Shown here: one piece after another, positions 16,803-25,483 of the stretch
Numbering within the stretch: position 1 is the stretch's first letter
How the letters are laid out: each line of letters starts with the position of its first letter
Source: Acidobacteriota bacterium
Lineage (GTDB): Bacteria; Acidobacteriota; Terriglobia; Terriglobales; Acidobacteriaceae
Assembly: GCA_019351975.1 (NCBI GenBank)
Contig: JABBOG010000021.1
Location: 1 to 62,548, forward strand
Direction: 5' to 3'
DNA: 62,548 bases
The notes under the pieces: generated by a model
Seen by the model: the letters and a program-made list of their open reading frames with translations, nothing else
Database searches by the model: none
What the model was told of the DNA's origin: nothing
Position numbers and translations under genes: made by a program

Positions 16803-16847
16803 AGGAAGTCGGATCTCGGTCGCTACGCTCCCTCGACCCGACTTCCT
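16803..16847 (-). ncRNA. Structured segment upstream of IS110 transposase, candidate part of a bridge RNA
   Basis: AGGAAGTCGG (16803-16812) pairs perfectly with CCGACTTCCT (16838-16847), with an inner GGTCG/CGACC extension. It lies in the 159-nt segment between the transposase start and the element edge, where IS110-group elements encode the bridge RNA. Only the hairpin is visible; RNA ends and guide loops cannot be assigned. Confidence 0.4.
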
Positions 16848-17568
16848 GTCTTCCTCTCAACTCGTCCTTCCAAGCGCCTCGTGTGGTGCTACGGCGCCGA
16901 CTTTACCTCCAAGCACCTTCAACAAGTAGCCGCTGACCTCAAGATACGGTTAGTGTTTTCGATACCGGGTAAGCCCCAGGGCCGCGGCCGTATCGAGCGG
17001 TTCTTCCGGACCGTCAACGAGATGTTTCTCTGTGATCTCGATGGCTGTATACGCCATAAGAAAGGTACCCCTAGACTGTCCCTGGAACAGTTTGACGAAC
17101 GGTTCCGTCACTTCCTCCTGGAGATCTACCATCGGCGTTAGAACGCTGACGGACAGCTTCCGCCTTCTGAGCGCTGGGAGGAAGGAGCATTTCTGCGCCG
17201 CATGCCAGAATCGCTTGAACAGCTCGATCTGTTGCTGATGCATGAGGTGCGTGCCCGGAAGATTCGCCGAGATGGGATCCACTTCCAGGGACTGCGCTAC
17301 CTGTCTCTCACATTGGCTGCTTATGTCGGGGAGAACGCAACCATCCGCTTCGACCCAAGGGATATGGGCGAAATTCGGGTGTTTTATAAGGATTGATTCC
17401 TATGCAGAGCAATCTCCGCAGAGTTGACTGGAGAGACAATCCCTCTGCGAGATGTCATTCGCGTCCGCAATCAGCGCCGAAAGGAACTGCGGTCGATCCT
17501 CCACGACCGCCAGAAGATGGTCGACACTCTTCTGCAACTGAAACAAGGGCCTGCCCAGGAGGAAATCC

Positions 17569-18528
17569 ATGTACCCGTCTCAGGCCCCACCAGTTCCACG
17601 GTCCGCATCAAGCGATACCGTAACGAGTGATTCGGCCTTTGTGGAGACGGTCGAGTATCACCGCTTCGTAGAGTTTTGTGACGCCTGCCGTGAGTTCCGC
17701 TATATCGGGCTTTGCTACGGAGCTCCCGGAATCGGCAAAACGCTTTCAGCCTTGAGATATAGCCGTGCGGATGATCCTCAAAGTTCATCGCGAACCAGCG
17801 GAGTCCCGTGACCAGCTACCGATCGATACCGTGCTCTACACCACGGAAGTGGTGAACACGCCGGCGAGAGTTCAGTTCGACATTCGAACCACCCGTGAGA
17901 GGCTGAAGGAGGTGGCTCTTCGCCCAATCCAGAAGGAGGCCACCGACACTCTTGATGCAATTCGCCTAAAGGACCAAGCGAGGCGCGCAGAGATCATGAA
18001 CAAGCCAGGCTGCTCACCCTGTGATCGACCTGCGGTCGATCCAACCTACTTCCAAACCTTCGAACATTTTCAGACGCTCAAGAGAGCTGTGCCCGACCCA
18101 ACGACACTGATCCTGGTGGATGAAGCCGATCGGTTGCACATGAATAGCCTTGAAGCGATCAGGTCGATCTTTGATGATGGAGGGATAGGCATGGTGCTAA
18201 TCGGCATGCCTGGTATCGAGAAGAGGGTCGCTCGCTTCCCTCAGTTCTACTCCCGAATTGGGTTCGTCCATGAGTACCGTCCGTTGGACGAAGCGCAGAT
18301 GACGAAACTTCTGGGCGAACGGTGGCTGCCGGCCGGTGTGACACTACCCGACGCAGTTCTCGCTCCGGACGTCATTGCTGCTCTGATCCGCATGAGTGGC
18401 GGAACTTCCGGCTGCTCACCCGCCTTCTCACCCAGGTCCAGCGCGTCCTGAAGGTCAATCAGGCTGAGATCGTCTCCAAAGAGATCGTCACCGCAGCGAG
18501 AGACAGCCTGGTTATTGGACAAGGCTGA
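17569..18528 (+). pseudogene. TniB/TnsC-like AAA ATPase with two frameshifts
   Basis: This regulates target choice and activates the DDE transposase in Tn7/Tn5053-like elements. The first segment contains Walker A GAPGIGKT and runs to about 17780. The next segment, in another frame, carries Walker B LILVDEADRLH, and ends falsely at 18451. The true C-terminus (NFRLLTRLLTQVQRVLKVNQ to VIGQG) is in a third frame to 18528. It overlaps the end of the transposase gene. Two indels inactivate it. Confidence 0.8.
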
Positions 18529-18545
18529 ATTCAGTCTTGGCGCAG

Positions 18546-18597
18546 CTTACGCCACATAGCGCCCAAATACTTACGCCACATTGCGATCCAAGCTACA
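18546..18597 (-). repeat. Right terminal inverted repeat of the transposon
   Basis: The reverse complement begins TGTAGCTTGGATCGCAATG. It repeats GTGGCGTAAG twice (as CTTACGCCAC at 18547 and TTACGCCAC at 18571), matching the paired sites of the left end. The tip ACA is at 18595-18597. Confidence 0.8.
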
Positions 18598-18703
18598 CCT
18601 TACTGGCGTGAGGCACGTTTGTGTGTACCTTGCCAGCGAGGGGGTAAGACTCACAAATAAGCCTGCCAAGGTATCCCTTTTCTCCGGCCAGAGTCCCTAT
18701 GGC

Positions 18704-19372
18704 TCAGTTGGAAGCGATCATTCCATGGCGAACGGCATACCTCACCAAATCCGCGATCGAGCTAAAACCCATCTTTCGACTGATATTTGTGCGATGGGAT
18801 TCCACGGTACGAGTGCTGATCTGAAGGCGAACCGCCGCCTCCCGACTTGACATTCCTTCGGCCAGCAGCTCCAGCACCTCCCGCTCGCGGCCAGTCAACT
18901 GGGCCAGATTCTTGGACTTATTAGGCTTACTTGCTGGCTCTGGGGTGCTCGCAAGATAGTTCCCCGAGATCACCTTCGCAATGCCCCCCCCCAAAAAGTG
19001 GCGATTCTCGGCTGCCGATTTGATCGCCGTCAGAAGGTCAAGCTGTGCATCGCTTTTTAGGACGAGGCTGGCGACGCCAGCCAGCAGCACTTCGCGAATG
19101 ACTTGTTCGGAATCGTCCATTGTTAGAATGACAATCCGAGTCTGGGGCGATGTACGGATAATCTGTAGCGCTGCGGCAGGTCCATTCAACTTCGGCATGA
19201 AGAAGTCCAGGATCACGATATCTGGCCTAAGCGCGAGCGACATCTCGACGGCCTCCAGGCCATCACGAGCCTCGCCCACTATTTCCCATCCGAGTTGACC
19301 GGCTAGCAGGCCCCGCAGTCCACGGCGAATGAGCTCATGGTCGTCGGCGATCAGAAGCCTCAGCTCACCCAT
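18704..19372 (-). CDS. NarL/LuxR-type response regulator
   Basis: The 222-residue protein has a receiver domain (LLIADDHELIRRGL, phospho-acceptor D in DIVILDFFMP about residue 56, conserved K in VLKSDA) and a C-terminal LuxR helix-turn-helix (LTGREREVLELLAEGMSSREAAVRLQIS). The ATG at 19372 is preferred over an upstream TTG, and it overlaps the sensor kinase gene by 8 nt. The two certainly form one operon, with the kinase first. Confidence 0.93.
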   Translation of the reverse strand: MGELRLLIADDHELIRRGLRGLLAGQLGWEIVGEARDGLEAVEMSLALRPDIVILDFFMPKLNGPAAALQIIRTSPQTRIVILTMDDSEQVIREVLLAGVASLVLKSDAQLDLLTAIKSAAENRHFLGGGIAKVISGNYLASTPEPASKPNKSKNLAQLTGREREVLELLAEGMSSREAAVRLQISTRTVESHRTNISRKMGFSSIADLVRYAVRHGMIASN

Positions 19373-20462
19373 CCAGTTCAATCCTCAACGGTACCATGGC
19401 TACTAACGTGGTTCCTCCATCACTGCGATAGGTGTTCAGATACCCCCCGAGTTGTTCGGCCCGCTCCCTCATCCCCAGCATCCCTAGCCCAGGGGCCAGA
19501 TCAGGCTCTCGAAGGAGTGGGCCGACCGCACCGCCATTGCCGGGTTCGCTCACCTCCAACGAGAGCCATTGGCCGCGGATGTGCAGTGAAATGTCGACCA
19601 GCGGACTACCTGAGTGTCGGAGCACGTTCGCCAACGCCTCCTGCACAATTCTGAAGACCGCGATCTCGATCTCGTCGCAAAACCTATTGACTTCCGGTCC
19701 TAAATCGAGTGCCACGTTGATCCCGCTCCGCCGTCCGAATTCTTTCACCATGGAATCCAGCGCTAGCGGCAACCCCTCGTCTCCTAGCAGTGGCGGGTGC
19801 AGCAGATAGGCCGCGCTGCGAATGCGCGACGAGCACTGCGATGCAATCTCCCTGGTCTCTCGCACAAGCGCTATCAAGTCGCTGTTGTAGTTTTGTACTT
19901 CGCTGTCGAGTCGGGCAAGATTCCAGTTCAGCACGGCCAACTCCTGTGCAGTCGAGTCGTGCAGGTCGCGGGCAATCCGGCGCCGTTCCTTCTGCTGTAG
20001 ATCCTCCATCTGGTTTGTGATCTGACGTAGAGCCGTCTGTGCGCGGTTGCGTTCCGTCACATCCTGGTAGAGCCCATAGACGCCGGCCAGTACTCCGTTG
20101 GCCATCAAGGGAATGCCGTAGATTTCTACGTCAATCATCATCCCATCGCGGCGGCGGCGATGCGCAACTTCGTGGATCTTGACTCCATTACGCACCATCT
20201 TGGTCAACCGTGCGGCCTCCTCTACCTCATTGGGGTCGGCAATAAGCACATCCAGGTCGCTCCCTCGCAACTCGTCCCGAGTGTACTGAAATAATTTGAC
20301 GAAGGAAGAGTTACACATCTGGTAACGATGCTGGGAATCGAGAACCACGATCGCAATTGGACTGCAGTCGATCAGGGCGCGCAAATAGGCCACAGAAGTC
20401 TCCACATCCGTTGATAGGAATGGAAGCACTGTATGAGCTTCAAAAAACTCATGTTCTGTCAT
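19365..20462 (-). CDS. PAS-containing NarX/DegS-type sensor histidine kinase
   Basis: One PAS domain (about residues 28-140, VAYLRALIDCSPIAIVVLD to YQDVTERNRAQ) is followed by the HisKA_3 dimerisation helix with the phospho-acceptor in RRRIARDLHDSTAQE, then an HATPase domain (EIEIAVFRIVQEALANVLRHS and GLGMLGMRERAEQLGG). No transmembrane segment is seen, so it is cytosolic. The ATG at 20462 has GAGG five bases upstream; a GTG lies two codons earlier. It phosphorylates the regulator encoded next. Signal unknown. Confidence 0.92.
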   Translation of the reverse strand: MTEHEFFEAHTVLPFLSTDVETSVAYLRALIDCSPIAIVVLDSQHRYQMCNSSFVKLFQYTRDELRGSDLDVLIADPNEVEEAARLTKMVRNGVKIHEVAHRRRRDGMMIDVEIYGIPLMANGVLAGVYGLYQDVTERNRAQTALRQITNQMEDLQQKERRRIARDLHDSTAQELAVLNWNLARLDSEVQNYNSDLIALVRETREIASQCSSRIRSAAYLLHPPLLGDEGLPLALDSMVKEFGRRSGINVALDLGPEVNRFCDEIEIAVFRIVQEALANVLRHSGSPLVDISLHIRGQWLSLEVSEPGNGGAVGPLLREPDLAPGLGMLGMRERAEQLGGYLNTYRSDGGTTLVAMVPLRIELDG

Positions 20463-20634
20463 AGGCACCTCAATCGTTTAGAAAAGCAGGTTGATTGACA
20501 GGGGCAGACACATTTTGCGTATTAACCTAATAGTAACCGATCTTTTGTCGTTAGCTTAAACGGAGCAAAATCGCAGGCCTAAAGGCTTGCGGTTTCGCGT
20601 CTCGAGCCCGACCACCAAAACCCGTCAGGCTGAA

Positions 20635-21660
20635 CTACTTCGTTGAACTGTCGATGAAAATATCTTTTGGGCATAGCGCATGGACACCCACGTTCCCATC
20701 GACCAATTGGGTAATGTCCAGATCTACAGCAACGCTGGACAACATGTAGGCCTCGTCGCGCGTGAGGTGTTTCTTTACCACCAGAAAATCGATCATATCG
20801 AGCAGCGCGTGTTCGGTGGCCTCTTTCTCATCAGCGCTGAACCCCATAGAAATGTAATCCTTTGGCGTTTCGGCGCGAGGCCAGAGAAGGGTCTCATGCT
20901 TGTGCAGCACAAATCGGAAAGTACCCGTAAGGAATGTTTCCATCGCTGTAATATCGACCTCACCGTTGCCTTGGCCAGCATGTCCGTCACCCGCAACGAA
21001 TAGCGCACCCTTGGCTGCCACCGGAATGTACAGCGTTGTACCCGCGACAAGCTCCTTGTTGTCCATATTGCCCGCGTGCGAGAAGGGCGGCGCGCTATCC
21101 ACTCGCCCCGTCCCCGGTGCCACGCCCATACTGCCGAAAAACGGATGGAGTGGAATGTCAATGCCGGGAGCGAAGTGGGCTATCATCTTATTGCGGTCGA
21201 GCGGGATGATCCGGCTGCGGCTGTAGGGAAACTCCATGGGCAGGAATCCGTGATGCAAGCCGAAGCCATTGCAAGCAAAGTTCGCATCGATCTGGACCTT
21301 TAATATTTGAATTTCTAGAACATCGCCCGGCTCCGCACCCTCGATAGCGACGGGGCCGGTGAGAATATGGCCGCCCGGCCCCTTTTGGTTGGCTGGGATA
21401 TCAGCGGTATAAATCGGGTCATTATAGGCAGGGATGTCCTCGGGCTTGACGCCCTCTGCAATGAGCCGACTGTTTGGGCCGCACGTCGAGAGAGTCTGAA
21501 TGGTCACTGTGTCGCCACTCTTGACTGTCAGAGCTGGTGCGGTGACAGCATAGTGTCCCCATTCAATCGTGCTGGGTGTCGCAAGTAGGGTGTGATCCGC
21601 GGCAAGCATTGTGCTAGAGCCAGTTAACAAAACGGTAACAGTAATAAACAATCGAAACAT
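20635..21660 (-). CDS. Exported acetamidase/formamidase family protein
   Basis: The 341-residue protein has a signal peptide (MFRLFITVTVLLTGSSTMLAA) and the FmdA/AmdA fold: IEGAEPGDVLEIQILKV, FFGSMGVAPGTGRVDSAPPF and AGDGHAGQGNGEVD. Family members hydrolyse formamide or acetamide to ammonia and the acid. The start at 21660 is set by GAGGAGG a few bases upstream. A longer reading from 21678 would translate that ribosome site. A secreted form is common in Acidobacteriota. Exact substrate unknown. Confidence 0.88.
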   Translation of the reverse strand: MFRLFITVTVLLTGSSTMLAADHTLLATPSTIEWGHYAVTAPALTVKSGDTVTIQTLSTCGPNSRLIAEGVKPEDIPAYNDPIYTADIPANQKGPGGHILTGPVAIEGAEPGDVLEIQILKVQIDANFACNGFGLHHGFLPMEFPYSRSRIIPLDRNKMIAHFAPGIDIPLHPFFGSMGVAPGTGRVDSAPPFSHAGNMDNKELVAGTTLYIPVAAKGALFVAGDGHAGQGNGEVDITAMETFLTGTFRFVLHKHETLLWPRAETPKDYISMGFSADEKEATEHALLDMIDFLVVKKHLTRDEAYMLSSVAVDLDITQLVDGNVGVHALCPKDIFIDSSTK

Positions 21661-21775
21661 GAATCCCCTCCTCATCAAGCAACAGGTGAAACGGAATGCT
21701 AGTCAGCGCGGTGTCATATGCCCAACTCTGCTTCGAGCAGAAGCAGCAGCGCCGCACCACGGCTGCCGTAACAAT

Positions 21776-24700
21776 TTAGAAGAGGTATTTCAATGCAAAT
21801 TGGATGAGCCGGGGCGACCCTGCCGAACTGTTGATTTGTCCATAGCTAGCCGCGTTCACAGCAGTTGCAGGCAAGTTGTATTCAGGGTGGTTCCACACGT
21901 TGAAGAATTCTGTCCGGAACTGTAGCGCTGCATCCTCCCGGATGCCTCCCACGCGCGCCGTCTTTTCTAGTGCCATGTCCCAGTTATCATTGCCAGGACC
22001 CCGCGCCGCACCGACCGAACTGTTTCCGTAGTCCGTAGCCTGAGCGCCGCCGAACGCTACACTGTTCGCAACCGGAGCCGCCACTGCAAACACCTCGCTG
22101 GAGGGATTCAGATATGAATTGTTCTTAACGCGATTAAGCATTGTTCCCCCATTTTTATTCAAGATGTTGCCATTACCCATTCCCGGAGCGAACTGCGCGC
22201 GACTTGCTATCTGGTTCCCGTATGCGGTGCCATTGCGCGCATCGGTGAAGGTGAGAGGTTTGCCAGACTGGAATGTCGAAGTTCCACTCAGTGTCCATCC
22301 CCCAGTCACCACGCGTTCGATCAAGTTGCTGTTCTTCCAGCTGGGCAATGCCCAGGTATAGCCCAGCACGAAGCGGTTTGTGCGGTCATATCCAGCCGGG
22401 CCATAGCGGTCGTGCAGGAAGTTGGGATCGTTGCTGTTGCCGCTTCCGCCTTCGAAAACTCCATTTGTTCCGTCGCCGCCGGTCACTGTCGTCAGCACCT
22501 TGCTCCAGGTGTATGCGGCTTGGAGGTAAATACCTCGGCTGACCTGCCGCTTCAAAGTGGCCTGCAGACTATCGTAGTTGGAGATGCCGTAGGTCTCGAT
22601 CAGGGTTACCCCGGTTGGCGTAAATCCCTGGTATGGAACCCGAGCTTCCACGTTCGAGGATTGGGTGCTGTTGGTCGTGACACCATTGATCGGATTCTGC
22701 GGACTAGCCAAGTAAGCGCGATTAATGTTGCGGCCTTCCTCCAGACGTGCGCCGTGCGTCCCTACATAGCCCACCTCGAGCACCAGTCGCGCCGGGAGTT
22801 GCTGCTCGACTTCCATGTTGTACTGTTGGACCAAAGGCGTGTCGTAGTTCTCGGCGACGCCTACGACTGATCGCGGAGCTGCAGTTGGCGAGAGCACCTG
22901 CCACGCTCCAGGCGTCAGCGGCTGAGTGTAGGGTGCTTGGAACGTTGAAGTTTGGTCGTCAGCGTTGTTCAATGTCGCACTACTCACAAATGGCTGCCCT
23001 CCAAGCGTCTGGAGCACCGAATTGGCATTCGGCAGCGTGAAGAAGATTCCATAGCCTCCCCGCAACACCATTGAGCTATCTGTCCCCAGCGGCTGCCATG
23101 CAAAGCCGAGACGCGGGCCGACGTTATGCAGCGGTAGATCGTTTTTCGTTAAGCTGCGGCTCCCAATCTTGGTCACGCCTGCAGGCACGGGTAGCTCATA
23201 ATTGTTCGGAACTATGAATCCATTAAGAGTTCCATTAGCCGGTAAAGGCTGAAAGGGCGTTACCAGCGACGGCCAGAAGCTACTCTCCTCACCATGCCCA
23301 AAGCTGATGTTACTGTCGATTTCCCAGCGAATACCGGCGTTCAGCGTTAGATTCGGACGTAGCTTGATGTCGTCCTGGAGGAACATCGCCATATCAGTGC
23401 CGCGATAGCCCTTGTAGTAGCTGCCTTGCTGGCTACCCGCTGTGTTGACGTTGCTGTAGGCCGAATGGTTTTGGGCCGCGCTCTCGCCCAGAAGAAAGTC
23501 TTGAAAGGTAGAGAAGTTCAGGTTGCCGCGCTTCTGTTCCGGGTCGTTGAAGTCGAACTGGTTCTTCTCTCCAAGAAACCCTGCGCGAACACTCTGCCGA
23601 CCGCGGCTCCAGCTGATCTGATCGTCGATCTCAAAGGTGTTGACCACTGAGGATGACTCGTCGTTGCCACCTCCACCAAGCGAGAAGTAGCCCGTGATTG
23701 AGGTTACCGGGAACAACGGATAAGTCGGATCGCTGGGAGTTGTCATACCAATCTGACTAGCGGTCAGGGTTGACTGGGTCTGTAGCTGGCCGCTGCTCCG
23801 GATGTAACCGACCAGCGCCTCGTTGAGCAGACTGGTATTCAGAGCCGAGGTTAGCTTCAGGACCGCTAGCTGATCGTTGTAGATTGTACCAACGCCGTTG
23901 CCTGGAGTATCCCCGACTGCGCTGAATGGCTGATTCTCGGGATACCTGGAATAGAAGTATCGCTCTGAAAGCGTGTGCTTAGCCGACAACAGATAGTCCA
24001 CGTTCACCAGGTATTGATTTTCGCTGTACGTGGACGGGATGCTGAAAGTGGACAGGCCGATCGGATTGCCGTTGGTGTCTGTGGAGAGTCGCTGCGGGCT
24101 AGGAACCAGATATGTGCCGTTGGAGATCTTCTGGTTCAATAAATTCAGAGCGACCGGATTGATGTTCGATCCATCGCATGCTACTTCTACCTGATGCCCG
24201 CTTTGATCGTACTGTCCCCCGTTGTACGGATGCCACTTCGGATTGCCATTGGGACATCCAATCGCGCCGATTGCGGCAGCGCTTCGGTCGTTCGTGAGAG
24301 GAAACAGCGAGACGCTTTGCAAGGAGCTGGAGCTCAGCCCATTCACTTGCCGCGTTCCCTGATAGCTGCCGAAGAAAAACAGCCTATCCTTCTTGATCGG
24401 GCCGCCGAAAGTACCTCCAAACTGATTCTGCTTCATCGCTGGTCGCGGTTGTCCAGCGATCTTTAAAAATGTGTCATTTGCATTCAGAACGTCGTTACGG
24501 AAAAACTCCCACAGCGTACCGTGAAACTGATTAGTGCCCGTCTTAGTGACGACATCGACGTTGGCTCCCGCGTCACGCCCGAAACCTGCGTCGTAGTTTG
24601 TCGTCTGGATCTTGAACTCCTGTAATGAGTCCGGGTTAGGAATGGGAATACCTGCCTGCTGCACAAAATCGCCTGCTCTACCTGACGCAAAGTTGTTAAT

Positions 24701-25315
24701 GTCCGCCCCGTCCATATGAAAGTTATTGCTGATGTTGCTCGCCCCGTTGACATAGACGTCAGTCGTGCCATTGCCGAGCGTGGCAGCGCTGTTCAGGTCT
24801 CCAGAAACGCCAGCAGACAGCGTCAGAACCTGTGTGTAATTTCGGCTGGTCAGTGGCAACTGCTGAATTACTGAGCCATCCACCACGGTACCCAGCGTCG
24901 CATTCTCCACCTGCAGGGCAGGCGTCTGCGATGTCACCTCCACGGCCTCACTCCTGCTGCCGATCACCAGTTTGGCATCCATGCGCGATGTCTCCGTCAC
25001 CGTCACAGTGGCAACGCCAGGATTCTCCACCTTGAATCCAGGCGCGGAAATATTTAAGGTATAAGCCCCAGGAGGTAGCAGGCCAACCGTATACTCGCCT
25101 GCGCTGTCGGTCGTCACCGCACGTACTGCGGCCGTGCCCTCTGAAGTCACTGTCACGCTAGCGCCGCGAATTGCCGCACCCTGCGGGTCCGTCACCGTAC
25201 CGCGAATTGCGCCGGTAGTTGAGGTCTGGCCAATGATCAAGCGTGTGGCGAGCATAGGCGCCAAAATACAAAATGCGACCCTAGCTAGAAGAAGAAGTCT
25301 GCAGTTTCGATTCAT
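21776..25315 (-). CDS. TonB-dependent receptor with carboxypeptidase-regulatory N-domain (Oar-like)
   Basis: This 1179-residue outer-membrane protein has a signal peptide (about 1-30), a CarboxypepD_reg domain (TGAIRGTVTDPQGAAIRGASVTV, about 33-115), a plug (VVDGSVIQQLPLTSRNY, about 145-250) and a long 22-strand barrel ending in a C-terminal aromatic (KYLF). This architecture is strongly expanded in Acidobacteriota and is usually linked to uptake of oligosaccharides or peptides. No SusD-like partner is adjacent. Ligand unknown. Confidence 0.92.
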   Translation of the reverse strand: MNRNCRLLLLARVAFCILAPMLATRLIIGQTSTTGAIRGTVTDPQGAAIRGASVTVTSEGTAAVRAVTTDSAGEYTVGLLPPGAYTLNISAPGFKVENPGVATVTVTETSRMDAKLVIGSRSEAVEVTSQTPALQVENATLGTVVDGSVIQQLPLTSRNYTQVLTLSAGVSGDLNSAATLGNGTTDVYVNGASNISNNFHMDGADINNFASGRAGDFVQQAGIPIPNPDSLQEFKIQTTNYDAGFGRDAGANVDVVTKTGTNQFHGTLWEFFRNDVLNANDTFLKIAGQPRPAMKQNQFGGTFGGPIKKDRLFFFGSYQGTRQVNGLSSSSLQSVSLFPLTNDRSAAAIGAIGCPNGNPKWHPYNGGQYDQSGHQVEVACDGSNINPVALNLLNQKISNGTYLVPSPQRLSTDTNGNPIGLSTFSIPSTYSENQYLVNVDYLLSAKHTLSERYFYSRYPENQPFSAVGDTPGNGVGTIYNDQLAVLKLTSALNTSLLNEALVGYIRSSGQLQTQSTLTASQIGMTTPSDPTYPLFPVTSITGYFSLGGGGNDESSSVVNTFEIDDQISWSRGRQSVRAGFLGEKNQFDFNDPEQKRGNLNFSTFQDFLLGESAAQNHSAYSNVNTAGSQQGSYYKGYRGTDMAMFLQDDIKLRPNLTLNAGIRWEIDSNISFGHGEESSFWPSLVTPFQPLPANGTLNGFIVPNNYELPVPAGVTKIGSRSLTKNDLPLHNVGPRLGFAWQPLGTDSSMVLRGGYGIFFTLPNANSVLQTLGGQPFVSSATLNNADDQTSTFQAPYTQPLTPGAWQVLSPTAAPRSVVGVAENYDTPLVQQYNMEVEQQLPARLVLEVGYVGTHGARLEEGRNINRAYLASPQNPINGVTTNSTQSSNVEARVPYQGFTPTGVTLIETYGISNYDSLQATLKRQVSRGIYLQAAYTWSKVLTTVTGGDGTNGVFEGGSGNSNDPNFLHDRYGPAGYDRTNRFVLGYTWALPSWKNSNLIERVVTGGWTLSGTSTFQSGKPLTFTDARNGTAYGNQIASRAQFAPGMGNGNILNKNGGTMLNRVKNNSYLNPSSEVFAVAAPVANSVAFGGAQATDYGNSSVGAARGPGNDNWDMALEKTARVGGIREDAALQFRTEFFNVWNHPEYNLPATAVNAASYGQINSSAGSPRLIQFALKYLF

Positions 25316-25483
25316 CTATAAACCTCAACAAGCGGATTCCTCCGACTATGCCAGACGCTACAACCTTTGTAAATTAGTACAAATACGGAGTTATGAAAGA
25401 GAAATATAAGTAGCTTTACGTAAGTAGAACTCCCTCGCATCAGCGCAAACCGCTGACTTAGGGGCTTGGGTGTCGTTTTGCTA

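Larger units (their letters stand above)
15238..16892 (-). mobile_element. IS110-family insertion sequence
   Basis: The limits come from the interrupted host gene: codons GAC AAC end at 15237 and GGC GCC GAC resume at 16893, so the insert is about 1655 bp. No terminal inverted repeats are obvious, as usual for IS110. Noncoding flanks inside the element are 218 nt downstream and 159 nt upstream of its transposase gene. The upstream one is highly structured. Confidence 0.8.
14524..17630 (+). pseudogene. TniA/Mu-type DDE transposase, broken by IS110 and two stop codons
   Basis: The first part (14524-15237) has a helix-turn-helix (EEAGLAFRTAQRWVALYRTSG) and the start of the rve catalytic core (IWQADHAQLD, VIDDYSRA, ILYTDN). 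The IS110 sits exactly after the codon for N in TDN. Translation resumes at 16893 as GADFTSKHLQQ, with IERFFRTVNE holding the catalytic glutamate. It then meets an in-frame TAG (17139) and TGA (17394) before ending at 17630. The pieces otherwise stay in one frame and cover a full Mu-transposase-like protein, so the gene died recently. Confidence 0.85.
14464..18597. mobile_element. Defective Mu/Tn7-like (TniA-TniB) transposon inserted in the CRISPR array
   Basis: The left end (TGTCGCTTTGATCGC) and right end (reverse complement TGTAGCTTGGATCGC) share about 50 bp of imperfect terminal inverted repeat with the TGT...ACA tips typical of Mu/Tn7/Tn5053-like elements. Inside are a DDE transposase gene and an AAA ATPase gene, both broken, and an IS110 insertion. 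The 5-bp flanks (CCCCC on the left, CCTTA on the right) do not match as a target duplication, and no array continues on the right. A later deletion or rearrangement therefore removed the rest of the array. Confidence 0.85.

Noticed and set aside
14464-18597. CRISPR-associated transposon (CAST) hypothesis for the element in the array
   Set aside because: The element lies beside, not around, the cas genes, has no tniQ/tnsD, and the Cas set is a normal interference-competent I-C with cas3.
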